Source of the DNA: CAXMQZ01 sp963707075
GTDB taxonomy: Bacteria > Acidobacteriota > Thermoanaerobaculia > Multivoradales > JAHEKO01
Assembly (NCBI GenBank): GCA_963707075.1
Contig: CAVPOX010000015.1
Coordinates: 787,958 to 851,957 of the forward strand
DNA length: 64,000 nt
Reading direction: 5' to 3'
The position numbers and the translations under genes were made by a program. Of this stretch, positions 19,421 to 33,723 are shown piece by piece; position 1 is the first letter of the stretch; the number at the start of each line of letters is the position of its first letter. The notes under the pieces were generated by a model. It ran no database searches and had not been told where the DNA came from. It worked only from the letters and a program-made list of their open reading frames with translations.

Positions 19421-20756
19421 ATGAGGATCGGATTCAAGACTGGCCGCGTCGGCGTGGGTATCGCCACCGCGGCGCTCATGGCTGCAGCACTCCCTGGTGC
19501 CGTAGCTGCGCAGGACGGCGAGCCGGTGGCGGTCTGCGAGCTCGCCTATCTCACCGGCGACTTCTCGGAGCTGGGCCCGACGCTCAGCAATGACGTCAAT
19601 GTGCCGGCCGAGAACGTCATCAACCTCGACCCGCCGCTCGGTCGCCCGTGGGAGGTCTACCACGAGGACCTCGTCGGCGGCACCGAAGAGGCACAGGCCT
19701 ACCGCAGGTGTGTCGACCAGCACGGCGCCGAGGTCGTCGTCAGCATCGCCCACGGCTATCGCACGTATCGCGACCAGTTCCTGGAGGGCGTCGCGGAGAA
19801 CGACGGACCGGTCAGCCCGTCGATCCACGGTGGCTCGATCCCGTCCAACCTCGGCGGCACCCCCGATGAGCCCATCTTCCGGGCCCAGGGCTCCGACGAG
19901 GGCCTCGGACATGGAGCCGTCGTCAAGGCTGCGGATCTCGGTGCCGAGACCGTCGTCATCTTCGCGACCGGAGATCGAAGGATTCCAGCTCGCCTCCAAT
20001 GGTGCCGAGCAGGCGCTGCCGGCGGCGGACATCGAGCTGCTGGCACGCCTGAACGTGCCGCCCGGAGAAGCGTCATACCGGACCTCGGCCCAGACCATCG
20101 CCGATCTCGACCCGGACGCGGTCATCGTGCAGGGTGATGCCAACGACGTGGCCATCCTCATCAAGGGTGCGCTCGAGGCGGGCTACACCGGCCACTGGAT
20201 CGGCGAGACCGGCATGTCCCTGCCCGAGTTCATCCGGACGCTCGGTACCGAGCCCATCGCCGCGAACGACTCGATCGGCTTCGTGGCCTTCGGTGCCAAC
20301 AAGACCACTCCCGCGTGGGACTTCTACTCGAACATGTGGACCGAGGCCAACGCCGACAACCCCGAAGACTTCCAGGACCCGGACAACCCGTACCACTTCT
20401 CGGCCTATGACATCCTGGTCCAGACCGCTCTCGCGGCGGAGAAGGCCGGGACGTACGCGGCCAGCGAGTGGGCCCCTGCCATGCGTGAAGTGGTGTCGGC
20501 GCCCGGCGAGGTCTGCTACACCTACGCCGACTGCCTCGCGCTCATCCGCGACGGGCAGGATATCGACTACGAGGGTGTCACCGGCTCCGGTGACTTCACC
20601 GAGCACGGCTTCAACAGCGTCAACGCGACCTACACGCAGTACAACGAGGACGGCTCCGTGAGCGATGCGGAGCCCCTCCCCACCGAGGCCCTGCTCGAAC
20701 TCGTGCCGACCCTGACCCAGGCGGAGTGCGACGAGAACAACGTCTGCGACTGGTAG
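19421..20756 (+). CDS. Branched-chain-type periplasmic/extracellular binding protein
   Basis: About 444 residues, with one frame correction near 19970. The N-terminus is an Ala-rich signal peptide ending around PGAVAAQDG. The mature part begins VAVCELAYLTGDFSELGP and has the two-lobe type I fold of HAAT receptors, with SPSIHGGSIPSNLGG at the hinge side. AAGGAGG precedes the ATG. It delivers the substrate to the LivHMGF proteins. Placement at the end of the operon, followed by a terminator, is usual for the most abundant component. The effector of the GntR protein may be the same compound (inference). Confidence 0.88.
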
Positions 20757-20783
20757 AGCAGGCACCCAGCCTGACCAGCCACG

Positions 20784-20813
20784 AGAGCTCCCGCCGGTAG
20801 GCGGGAGGGCTCT
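20784..20813 (+). terminator. Intrinsic terminator of the plus operon
   Basis: A stem AGAGC/GCTCT is topped by TCCCGCC/GGCGGGA around a GGTA turn, with a two-G bulge and TTCTTGT after it. It lies 28 bases after the binding-protein stop. Confidence 0.75.
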
Positions 20814-20910
20814 TCTTGTGCGCCGACTCAGTCGGCTTCCCGGGGTGCAAAGATGATGGTGACGTCGAACCAGCCCAAGGGGCACGTATCGAAGCAGGAC
20901 GTGTGCGCGC

Positions 20911-20955
20911 TCAGCGCCACCGCAGCCGCGTCAGCGCCACCGCAGCCGCGTCAGC
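20911..20955. repeat. 20-base tandem repeat
   Basis: TCAGCGCCACCGCAGCCGCG occurs twice head to tail (20911-20930 and 20931-20950) and begins a third time. It lies between the operon terminator and the metallophosphatase promoter. Confidence 0.85.
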
Positions 20956-20985
20956 CCCGTCCGCTCACGGTGCGCTCCGAGCGGC

Positions 20986-20991
20986 GATACT
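20986..20991 (+). promoter_or_regulatory. Leaderless -10 element of the metallophosphatase gene
   Basis: GATACT ends six bases before the ATG at 20998, so transcription should begin at or next to the start codon. No ribosome site is present. Confidence 0.5.
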
Positions 20992-20997
20992 GGGGCC

Positions 20998-21927
20998 ATG
21001 CCCCACGAACGCCTCCCCCGCGTCCCCGACGACTGGACGGTCTGGGCCTTCTCCGATACCCACGGGGTCACCTCGGCGTTCGTGACCGCGCTGCAGGAGG
21101 CCGGCCTGCATCGATGCGGAGCGCCACTGGTGCGCGCCCGCCGAGGACGGCACTGGTGGGCTGCGGCGACTACATCGACCGCGGCGGGGACGTCCGCGGG
21201 CTGGTACGCTCCTGCGCCGGCTGCAGGCGAGGCTGCGGCCGCCGACGGTGCGGTGCTGCTGGCCCGCGGCAACCACGAAGCGCATGCCGCTCATGGTCCG
21301 CGCGGGCGACCACGAATGGCTGGAGACATGGCTCGAGTACGGCGGCCAGGCCACCATTGCTGCGCCTACGGCTGCAGCGCCGATGACGCTGCCGACGCGG
21401 CCGGATGGTCGCGACGCATCGACGCCTGCGCCCCGGGCCTCTTCGATTGGCTCGAGAGCCTGCCCCAGGCGGTGCGCTGGCGCGACGTGCTGTTCGTGCA
21501 CGGTGGCCTGGCGCCCGGGCACGGCCTCGATGACCTCGGCGTCACCACCGAGGAGCACCTCTGGGTGCGGGCCGGCTTCTTCGAAGCCGGCTGGGACGCG
21601 GCGACTTCGACGCCTATCGGCCGCCGGCATCGATCGGGTCGTCTTCGGGCATACACCCCAGCCTGGACGGACCGACGCTCTTCCACGACGGCCACTCGCT
21701 GGACATCGACACCAACGCGGTCGGCAACCCGCGCATGCCCGACGATGCCGTCCAGGAGCTGACACTGCTGGGCCTGTCGGCGACGGGGTCCTTCGAGGAG
21801 CCTCGGTTCGTCAGCATCGAGACCCGCGACGCACCCGACGCCATGCGCCGCGAGCGAGCGCCGAGCAGACTCCCGCGCCTGCGTCGAGCGCCTGCTCAGC
21901 GCGGACGCATGTTCCGTTCGACGATGA
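20998..21927 (+). CDS. Calcineurin-like metallophosphatase
   Basis: About 300 residues, with several frame changes (near 21110, 21150, 21210, 21280, 21380 and 21640). The dinuclear metal motifs are in order: FSDTHG (D-x-H), CGDYIDRGGD (GDxxDRG), ARGNHE (GNHE) and LFVHGGL (GGH-type). This is the serine/threonine phosphatase/ApaH-like arrangement, so it removes phosphate from a protein or dinucleotide. The end is uncertain: the first stop available in any frame after the last homologous segment is at 21925-21927, which would overlap the convergent deacetylase gene by about 30 bases. Confidence 0.72.
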
Positions 21928-23056
21928 CGTCCGCATCGGGTGCCACCATGCCGGGCGGGTCGATCAAGTCGACCGGTGGCGGCGCCTGTCCGAAGTCCTC
22001 GGCCGCCTCGGCCCAGCGCTCCCGCCAGCGCTGCGGCGTCTGCGGCCGGCACCTCGCGGTGCGCCTGCGCCAGCCACACCAGCGCCCACGAGCGCGGCAC
22101 CACGCGGTAGGCGTCGTAGCCGCCGCCCCCGGTCGCCAGCCAGCGACCCTCCGCGTACTCATGGGCGAGCCCATCGACCAGGCGCGGCGGCGCGCTCGAT
22201 AGGCCGCGGTCGTGACCCGCAGGTGCGCCAGCGGATCGAGGGCATGCGTGTCGCAGCCGTGCTGCGAGACGATGAAGGTGGGCTTGAACGCCGCCGCAAG
22301 CGCCGGCAGCATCAGTTCGACCGCTGGCCACCAGCTCTCGTCGCCGGAGCCCTCCTCGAGCGGCACGTTGACCGCGGTACCGGGCGCAGCCTGCCCACCG
22401 GTCTCGTCGACTCATGCCGGTGCCCGGGAAGAGGCGCACGCCCGCTCTCGTGGATCGAGAAGGTCAGCACCTCGGGGTCCTCCCAGAAGAGCGTCTGGGT
22501 GCCGTCGCCATGGTGGACGTCGAGGTCGAGGTAGAGCACGCGATGTCCGGCGTCGCGTGCCGTCGCCACCGCCGAGCGCGACATCGTTGTAGATGCAGAA
22601 GCCCGCGGCACGCGTCCGCATCGCATGGTGCAGGCCGCCAGCGGGCGAGAAGGCATGCGTCCGCGTCGCCGGCGAGGATGGCTGCGACCGCCCCGATGGA
22701 GCCACCCGCGATGCAGCGCCGACACCTCGTGCATGCCGTGGAAGGCGGGCACATCGCCGCGTGCCCGATGCCCATCGCGGCGGGCTGCCACGGATGATCG
22801 GAGAAGGAGCGCACCTGCTCGATGTAGCGCGGCTTCGTGCAGGCGCGCAGGAGCTCCGTCGTCAGTCGCCTCGCGCGGCTCCACCAGGCGCTCTGCGCCC
22901 GACCGCGCGGCAGCAGGTCGATGCCCGGGCCCGAAGCGCAGCGGCGTGAGCGGGTGGCCCGGGCCCGAAGTCGTAGTCACGCAGGGCGTCGCTCCAGACC
23001 AGCAGCGGGCTGCTCGTCCCGCGCTCAGTCAGCGGACGGCTCCCAGGCGCTGTCAC
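21896..23056 (-). CDS. AcuC-like histone deacetylase family hydrolase
   Basis: About 385 residues, stitched across many frame changes. Motifs of the arginase/deacetylase fold are clear: AGGLHHAMRTRAAGFCIYND, VLYLDLDVHHGDGTQ (Asp and His zinc ligands), FIVSQHGCDTHALDPLAHL and ATGGGGYDAYRVVPRSWAL with the transition-state Tyr. Bacterial members deacetylate acetyl-CoA synthetase or polyamines. A GTG at 23056 gives VTAPGSRPLTERGTSS before the conserved LLVWSDALRDYDFGPGHP. It overlaps the end of the upstream kinase gene. The final residues VERNMRPR precede the stop at 21896. Confidence 0.78.
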
Positions 23057-23673
23057 CGAGCGCGGCCGCGAAGGCGCTCGCGGTGCCTCGCCGCGATCGA
23101 GGCGGACCGCGTACTCGGCGACGAACCCCGCGAAGGCGGCATCGTCGGCGGCGATGCCGCTCGCTCGTCGGCACGGCCTCCTCGTCCTCCGGCGGCGGGT
23201 CGCTCCAGCAGCGTCACCGCGTCGCTCAGCGAGTTCGGCATCGACGCTGCCGGCCGGAGCCACCATGACCACCGCCGCACCGTGGTAGTCGGCAGCTTCG
23301 AGCGCCTTGCGACAGGCATCGCGGCTCGAGGACATCGACGCGAGCACGAGCACGCGACAGTCGGGCACGTAGCGCAGGCCCAGCTCGACGTCGGCCGCAT
23401 CGAGCCGCGGCAGCGCGCGCTCGCGTCCTGCGGACGACACGCGGCGTACGTGCCGCCGGATCACGCAGCAGGGCCGCGTGGCCGACGCCGGCCCGACCCA
23501 GGTCGACGACGACTCGATCACCCTCGGGGTCGTCACCGATGCTGCCCGACGATCTCGACCCCGACCCCGGCACGCCCGATGGCCAGGGCGATCTCGGCGG
23601 CGAGTCCACCGGGCACCAGCGCGCCGTCCGGTTCAGGCCGATAGACCGCGGGACGACCCAGCACCACGATCAT
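23025..23673 (-). CDS. Short PfkB-family carbohydrate kinase
   Basis: About 216 residues after frame corrections near 23545, 23450, 23210 and 23100. The N-terminus MIVVLGRPAVYRPEPDGALV with LVPGGLAAEIALAIGRAGV and GSIGDDPEG is the PfkB substrate lid. The C-terminus has DDAAFAGFVAEYAV, the position of the catalytic GAGDAF-type loop, and ends ALGDSAWEPSAD. The usual family length is about 300, so the central beta sheet is much reduced. In the catalytic loop the family GAGD reads AADD, keeping the Asp. The substrate is unknown. It starts 22 bases after the M16 gene. Confidence 0.55.
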
Positions 23674-23694
23674 CGCGCGGCGTCCGTTGCGGGG

Positions 23695-25135
23695 TCATCG
23701 GCAGCGCCTCGGCGCGCAGCCCTCGAAGCCGTCGTCACGGACGACCTCGACATCGGCGAAGCCGGCCTCGCGCAGCGGGCCGTCGAACCTGGACGACATC
23801 GCCGACGACCACGATCGACGCGGCTGCTCGGGTCGGATGTGCTGCCTGCGCCGCGGCGTGCACCGCGTCCGCGCATCGACCGCGGCGATGGTCGGGACGG
23901 TAGCGATCGAGCTCATCGTCGGGCAGTCCGTAGATGACCAGGCCCGAGAGGGCCCCGGCGACCTGCGCGGATGTCTCGAAACGCAGCGGGAAGACGCCGA
24001 CCAGGTAGTCGCGGGCGGCGTCCAGCTCATCCGGCCTCCACCGGAGCCTCGCGGATGCGCTCGAGCTCGGCCATGATGTCGATGATGGCGGGTGCGGTGA
24101 CGTCCGACTCCACCGCACAGCGGACCGCGAACGGGCCCGCGGCTGCGGCGCATGTCGAAGCCCGAGTTGACGCCGTAGGTATAGCCGCGCTCCTCGCGCA
24201 GGAGCCGGTTGAGCCGGGAGTTGAAGAGGCCGCCGAGCAGTGCGTTCATGACCGACACGGCGTGGAAGTCGTCGATGACGCCGAGGCGCTGCCGACGTGG
24301 CCGACGCGGATCTCCGATTGCGGCGCGCCGGGCCGATCGATCAGCACCACGCGCCGGCCCGGCGCGGCGCTGATCCGCATCGGCGGGCCGGCGGCGGCCC
24401 CTCGCTCCGTGCGCGGACCAGCCACCGAAGACGCTCGCGACGATGTCATCGTCACGTCGACACCGTCGAGGTCGCCACACACGATGAGCGTGGCGGCCGC
24501 CGGTCGCATCAGCTGCCGCATGGCGTTCGACGAGCGACGTCGCGATCGAGGCCCGCGACCGTCTCCTCGCTGCCACCGAGTCGGCGTCCGTAGGCGGCAG
24601 CCGTCGGCGAAGATGACCGCCGGGATACGCCCTCTCGGCGCGGCGTCGCGGGTCGGCCATGGCCTGCTGCAGGTCGTTGATGCGCTCGTCGCGCAGCCGC
24701 TCGACCTCTGCTCCGGGAAAGCTGGGCTCCAGGGACAGCTCGGCGAACAGCGCCAGCGCCTCGGCCAGGCGCGTCCGTGGCACCTCGACGTGCGACCGCC
24801 AGGCTGTCCCAGCCGGCACCGGCGCCCATCTCGGCACCCAGCCGTTCCGAGGCCTCGATGAAGCTCGACCGCGTCGCGCTGGCGCGGTGCCCTCCGACAT
24901 GGCCCGCGCGGTGAGGACGGTGACACCGGCCTGCTCCGGCGGTCTCGCTGGTGGCTCCACCGCCGGCGTCGCCACGAACGATGAGCTGCGCCTGCAGCAG
25001 CGGTCGACCTGGCACGTGGGCCTCGATGACGGTCAGCCCGTTGGCGAGCGGCGTACGCTCGAAGTCGGGGAAGTCGTAGGGCCGCGGTGCGCCCGGCGCG
25101 GGTCGCTGGTCGAGGACCGCGAGTGCGTCGCTCAT
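23695..25135 (-). CDS. M16-family peptidase-like subunit without the zinc motif
   Basis: About 470 residues, with many frame changes. The start at 25135 (MSDALAVLDQRPAPGAPRPY) overlaps the preceding stop. The N-lobe shows FERTPLANGLTVIEAHVPGR, but where HxxEH is expected the sequence reads AGVTVLTARAMSEGT, so no zinc site. The C-lobe keeps the substrate-binding Arg/Tyr motif LREERGYTYGVNSGFD. This is the pattern of the non-catalytic partner in bacterial M16 heterodimers. Confidence 0.78.
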
Positions 25136-26453
25136 GCCGCTGCCTCCTCGGCCGTCCGTGGCACGTAGGTGATGATCGCACGCGCGTCGGTATCGAAGAC
25201 GTCCGCACAGACCTCGCGCACGGCCTCGGCGTCGACCTCGAGATAGCGGCCCAGCTGCTCGTTGATGAGCTCCGGTCGATCGAAGTAGGTCGCGTACATC
25301 GAGAGCCGGTCGGCGACCTCGTCCATCTGCGAGAAGCGCCGACAGCTCGGACGATTCGATCGAGCGCATGCGCCCGTGCCAGCTCGTCGTCGCTGACGGG
25401 CTCACGGGTCATGCGCCGCAGCTCCTCGTCGAGGATGGCCTCGACCGTCTCGGCGTCGGACTCCGGCCGAGCCGTGACCCAGCCCGCCGCGATCGACGAG
25501 CCGGCCACCAGCGGCAGCGCGAACAGGGCCACGTCCTGGGCGACGCGCTCCTCGCGCACCAGCCGCTTGTGCAGGCGGCTGCCGCGACCGCCGGCCAGGA
25601 TCTGGGTGGCCACCTCGAGGGCATCGAACTCGCGCGTGCCGTAGGCCGGACAGCGATAGCCCACGTGGACGCGCTCGAGCGGCACGTCGTCGCGCACGAC
25701 CTCGCGGATGGCTCGGTCCGCCGGGCTCCGGAAGACGGAAGCCGGCCAGCGCCTCGTTCGGCTCGATCGGGCCGAAGTAGCGCTCGACGGCCTCGAGGAC
25801 CGGCGCTTCGTCGACATCACCGGCGACCGTCAGGACCGCGTTGTTGGGCACGTAGTAGGTGCGGAAGAAGGCCTCCACGTCGTCCAGGCTGGCCGCGTCG
25901 AGGTCCTCCATCGAGCCGATGGGCGTGTGGTGGTAGGGATGCCCGGCCGGGAACACCGCGGCCATGAGCTTCTCGTAGAACGAGCCGTAGGGGCGGTTGT
26001 CGTACGACTGGCGCTTCTCGTTCTTGACCACGTCCCGCTGGTTGTCGAGGTTCTCCTGGCGACAGCGCATCGAGCAGCGTGGCCATGCGGTCGGCCTCGA
26101 GCCACAGGCCCAGCTCGACCTGGTGCGACGGCAGCGTCTCGAAGTAGTTGGTGCGGTCGAAGTAGGTGGTGGCGTTGAGGACGCCGCCGGCGCCCTGGAC
26201 GATGCCGAGGTGCTCGGCCTTGGCGACGTGACGACTGCCCTGGAACATGAAGTGCTCGAAGAGGTGGGCGAAGCCGGTCTTGCCCGGGCTGTTCGTGCTT
26301 GGAGCCGACGTCGTACCAGAGGTTGATGGCGACGACGGGTGCGACCCGGTCCGGCGCGATGATGACGCGCAGGCCGTTGGCGAGCGTGTGCTGGCTGAAG
26401 CGGACGTGGGAGGCGTCGCTTCACGACGACACCTCGGTCAGGGCAATGGGCAT
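25132..26453 (-). CDS. M16-family zinc metallopeptidase, catalytic subunit
   Basis: About 440 residues, with frame corrections near 26420, 26290, 26070, 25725 and 25330. The zinc motif HLFEH lies in GFAHLFEHFMFQGSRHV. The N-lobe includes GLRVIIAPDR and LWYDVGSKHE. The C-lobe has GGRGSRLHKRLVREERVAQD and ends ITYVPRTAEEAAA. It should cleave peptides inside a clam-shell chamber together with the next gene product. The start is ATG 26453 (MPIALTEVSS). Confidence 0.82.
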
Positions 26454-26491
26454 CCGCCAATCCTAGCGGGAGCAGGCCCCGACTAGAGACG

Positions 26492-27522
26492 CTAGTCGGG
26501 CTTGTAGCCGATCTCGCGAGCCACCGGCAGGGCTTCGGGGTGCTTCTCCTGGAGGAATGTGATGAGCTTCTCGCGCACCAGGCAGCGCAGGTTCCACTCG
26601 ACGCTGGCATCGGGGGCGCTGTAGAGCGCCCGCACCGTGATGGTGCGGTCGTCGGCGCCGGTGACCAGCACGCTCCAGGCCTCGCCATCCCACATGCCCC
26701 GACTCGTCGAGGATGCGCTTGTGCTCCTTGCGGATCTCCTCGATGGGCGCACGGTAGTCGCAGTAGAGCTTGACCGTGCCCAGCAGATCCCCGGTCTTTC
26801 GCGCGTCCAGTTCTCGACCGGCTGGTTGACGATCTGCGAGAGCGGCACGATGAGACGGCGCTTGTCCCAGATGTTGACCACCACGTAGGCGGCCGTGATC
26901 TCGCCGATGTGGCCCCATTCGCCTTCGATGACGACGACGTCGCCGATCTTGATGGGCTGCGTGAAGGCGATCTGGATACCCGCGATGAGGTTGCCGATGA
27001 GCGGGCCGGCGGCGACGCCCAGGACGATGCCGATGACGCCCGCGCCGGCCAGCAGACTGGCCGCGAGCGGCTGCACGCCTGGGATGGTCAGCAACGCGAT
27101 GGCGACCGCGACGAGCCAGATGATGATGGAGCCGAAGCGCTGCAGGACCGCCAGCTGCGTCCTGATCTGGCGCGCCTCGAGGTCGTCGACGTCCTCGGGG
27201 AAGCGGCGTTACGCGACGTCCTCGCCCACCAGGGTCAGTGCCACGATCAGCCAGCCCAGTCGCGATGATGCCGAGGAAGATGACCACCCGACGCGTGATG
27301 TCGGCGGCCTCATCGCCCATGAACGATCGTCGACACGAGGATGGCCGCGAGGACGACCAGGAACCGCATCGGGTTGCGGGTGCTCGCAACGACGTACTCA
27401 TCGAGCCTGGAGTCCGTCCGTCCGACGACTCGCACCGCGATCCGCGGCACGACGACCCAGTGGATGACCAGGCCGACGAGCACAGCAACGACCACGATCG
27501 CGGCTGCGGTCAGATCACCCAA
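26492..27522 (-). CDS. mscS: MscS-type small-conductance mechanosensitive channel
   Basis: About 343 residues, with frame corrections near 27320, 27240 and 26700. The N-terminus has hydrophobic segments (LTAAAIVVVAVLVGLVIHWV and a second near residue 50). The pore helix and beta domain follow, with the highly typical AAGPLIGNLIAGIQIAFTQP and KIGDVVVIEGEWGHIGEI. The protein releases solutes on osmotic downshock. The start is uncertain: TTG at 27522 is in frame, and an ATG at 27542 would need one indel. The C-terminal residues REIGYKPD end at 26492. Confidence 0.85.
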
Positions 27523-27611
27523 CGCGTCCCTGAATCTCGAGCATGCCTGTTTGAGCCTCCTGTCATCCGGCTCGTGGTCACGTCGAGCTCGGTGGTCAAA
27601 CGATACCGAGG

Positions 27612-28095
27612 TCAGTCCGGCTTGATGTCGGCGTCGTGCAGCACGATGACCCGCGCGTAGCCTTCGTCGGCGAGCTGGGCCAGTGCCTCCTGCATCTGGG
27701 CGTGGTGATGATGCACCACGCTATCGGGCACTCGCCGACCTTCGCGTGCATCGTTCTGGGACAGGCAGCGTTCAAGCGAGACGTCGAAGACGATGGCGAT
27801 GACGGGGCGATCCGCGTCGCCCGCGAGGTGTCGCAGCGTGCGGCGAGCACGCTGGGTCAGGTTGGTGGCGTCGATGACGCAGCGCAAGCCCCGGCTGCGT
27901 GCGAGCTCGAGCGACGAGGTGAAGCAGCTGGAATGCCTCGCCGGTCGCGGACTGGTCGGCCTCGTCGCCGGCGATCAGCGACCGATAGGTGTCCGAGGAG
28001 AGCACTTCGCCGGGCTCGAAGTGGACGGCTGCCCAGGTCGACTTGCCGGACCCCGATGGCCCGATCAGCAACACGAGCGCGTCCGACGGGAACAT
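27612..28095 (-). CDS. Pnkp-type polynucleotide kinase domain protein
   Basis: About 160 residues, with one or two frame corrections near 27905. Walker A is LLIGPSGSGKST, followed by EVLSSDTYRSLIAGDEADQS, then VIDATNLTQRARRTL and a lid with Arg residues. This matches the N-terminal 5'-kinase domain of bacterial Pnkp RNA-repair enzymes. The phosphatase and ligase domains of full Pnkp are absent. The chosen ATG at 28095 follows a GAG-rich stretch. The open frame continues to 28149 but would overlap carB. Confidence 0.68.
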
Positions 28096-28121
28096 CTCGC
28101 GCGGCTCGGCTGACCAGCTGA

Positions 28122-31561
<3,440 letters not shown>

Positions 31562-31565
<4 letters not shown>

Positions 31566-32740
31566 GACCGATTCCAGGCTCGCGTAGGCTCGGACATGGC
31601 CGAGGAAGCGATCGAAGACCTCGGCGGCGTCGAGGGGTCCGGGCGAGCCCTCGGGGTGGTACTGGACCGTCTCGATGGGCAGGGCGTGATGACGCAGGCC
31701 CTCGACCGAGCCGTCGTTGAGATTACGCTGACTGACGTAGAACCCGGACGACTCAGGCAAGGAGTCGCCGACCACCTCGACCTCGTGGTTCTGGGCCGTC
31801 ACGGTCACCCGGCCGGAGCCTTCATCGCGCACGGGGTGGTTGGCGGCGTGATGGCCGAATCGCAGCCGTTGGGTGCGTGCGCCGGCTGCTCGGGCCACGA
31901 TCTGGTGGCCCAGGCAGATGCCCAGCAGCAGGCCGGCCATCCGCCACGATGGCGTGGGCCAGCTCGACGGGTCCCTGGAGCACGCCGGGGTCGCCGGGTC
32001 CGGGCGAGATGACCACGCCGTCGACGTCGGACGCCAGCACCTGCTCGGCACTCGCGGTGTGGGGCAGGACGCGCACTCGGGCACCGCGCCGGTGCAGAGA
32101 GCGCACGATGTTGGTCTTCAGGCCCAGGTCCACCACGGCGATCACCGGACCGCGATCACCGACCTCATACGGCGCGTTGGCGGAGACCTGCGACACGAAG
32201 TCCTGTTCCTCCCACACCGGCACAGCCTGCGCGGCGGACACGGCGGCCTCGACGTCGACCATGCCGGGCGCGGTGATGACGCCGCGCAGTGAGCCGCTTT
32301 CCCGCAAGTGTCGAGCCAGCGTCCGGGTGTCCAGGCCGGCGATGGCCGGCACGCCCTGGGCGCGCAGCAGATGGACGATCTGGCGAGCACGACCGAGCAC
32401 GCCAGCGGTGGCATGGCCGACCACCAGCCCAGCTGAGCCAGGGCCGCTCGGATTGATCGTCGTCAGCGAAGCGGCCGTGGTTGCCGATGAGCGGGAAGGT
32501 CATGACCACGACCTGACCGGCATAGCTGGGATCGGTGCAGACCTCCTGATAGCCGGTCTGCGATGTATTCACGACCAGATCGCCACCGCCACTGTCGGTA
32601 GCGCCAAAGGAGACGCCACGGAAGACGGCTCCGTCCTCGAGCGCAAGCAGGCATGGGCCGTTGCTGCCGATCCGGGGGTCGACGACGGCGTCAGCGGGCA
32701 GGGGTAGGTCGGGCACCACCGATGGCGCCGTGGGGGACAT
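31562..32740 (-). CDS. carA: Carbamoyl-phosphate synthase small (glutaminase) subunit
   Basis: About 390 residues, with frame corrections near 32450 and 31935. The N-domain has ALEDGAVFRGVSFGA and VVNTSQTGYQEVCTDPSYAG. The class I amidotransferase domain has the nucleophile in GICLGHQIV and the His-Glu pair in VQYHPEGSPGP. It supplies ammonia to CarB. AAGGAGG precedes the ATG at 32740. The stop is taken from the ATGA overlap at 31562, which requires one indel. Read literally, the frame continues into carB. Confidence 0.9.
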
Positions 32741-32822
32741 GCCTCAGACTTCCTCCTTGCTGGCCTCACAGGACCGGGAGCCCGGCCTCACAGGACCGGA
32801 TATGCAAGTGGACGCAAGCGTA

Positions 32823-33589
32823 CTACGGCGACGCCACGGTCAGCGAATGGCGCATCTTCTGGCCGATGAGCTCGACCCAGCCGGCGTACTGGCGGGCACT
32901 CGGCCAGGGGCCGCCATGGAGGATGAGCGACGGATCGGTGGCGGCCGCCTCGTAGACGGGAGAGATGTCCACCACCACGATGCCGTGCGCGGCGGCCACC
33001 GCCTCCAGCGTTGCGTTGAATTCGGCCACCCCGCCCTTGCCGGTCCAATCGCGGCCCCGCGCGGTGATCGTCATGATTTGGCGCAGTGATGGCGAAGATA
33101 CGGTTTGCCGGCACCATCTGGAGCAGCCCTACGAAGATGGCATCGAGGTTGTCGCGGTAGTCATCGATGGCGACGCTGTCGATGCTGTCGTTGCCGCCAA
33201 CCTGGAGGGTGACCACGTCTGGCTGGAGCGACTCGACCTGTCGCAGCTGCTCGGTCAGCACGTACTTACTGGTGTCGCCCCGGCCGTGCCAGGTTGCTGA
33301 TGAGGCGCAGGCGCGTATCGCTATGGCCCATGACCTGCTGGAGCTGCGCTGGCCAACTGTCGCGGTTGGGCGCCGCTGTGCTGGCACCGGCCGTGTAGCC
33401 ATCTCCGAGCGCTACGAAACGCAGGGGCTGCTGGTAGGCCGGCGCCACGGCCGCGAATTCGGAGGGCGCGGGCGACCGGCTCGCATCGACCTCGGACAAG
33501 GCCTGCGGGGGCGGCTCGGAGGACCCGGCCTCAGCGCACGCCCCAAGGGACAATGCAGCCATGAATGACCAGGCGACGATCGCTCTCAC
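32823..33589 (-). CDS. SGNH-hydrolase-fold lipoprotein without catalytic residues
   Basis: About 250 residues, with frame corrections near 33285 and 33085. The GTG start at 33589 gives VRAIVAWSFMAALSLGAC, a lipoprotein signal with lipobox LGAC. The SGNH scaffold is clear: block I FVALGDGYTAGAS, block II SNLA, block III LQVGGNDSID and block V LHGGPWPSARQYAGW. In block I the nucleophile position is Gly (GDG, not GDS). In block V the Asp and His of DGLHP are Gly and Trp. An exported binding protein is more likely than an esterase. Either raw-read errors or genuine loss could explain block I, but block V is in an unbroken frame. Confidence 0.7.
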
Positions 33590-33723
33590 CTTCCAGCGCA
33601 GGATAGCGTGCGCGGCCCGATGACCCCCGCGACGACGGCCCCGCCCGGCGTTGTTGCCTTGCATCGCTATGCTGTGGCGACCGTCGGGCGGCCAGACTGC
33701 CCAGACCGCAAAGGAGTACGCAG

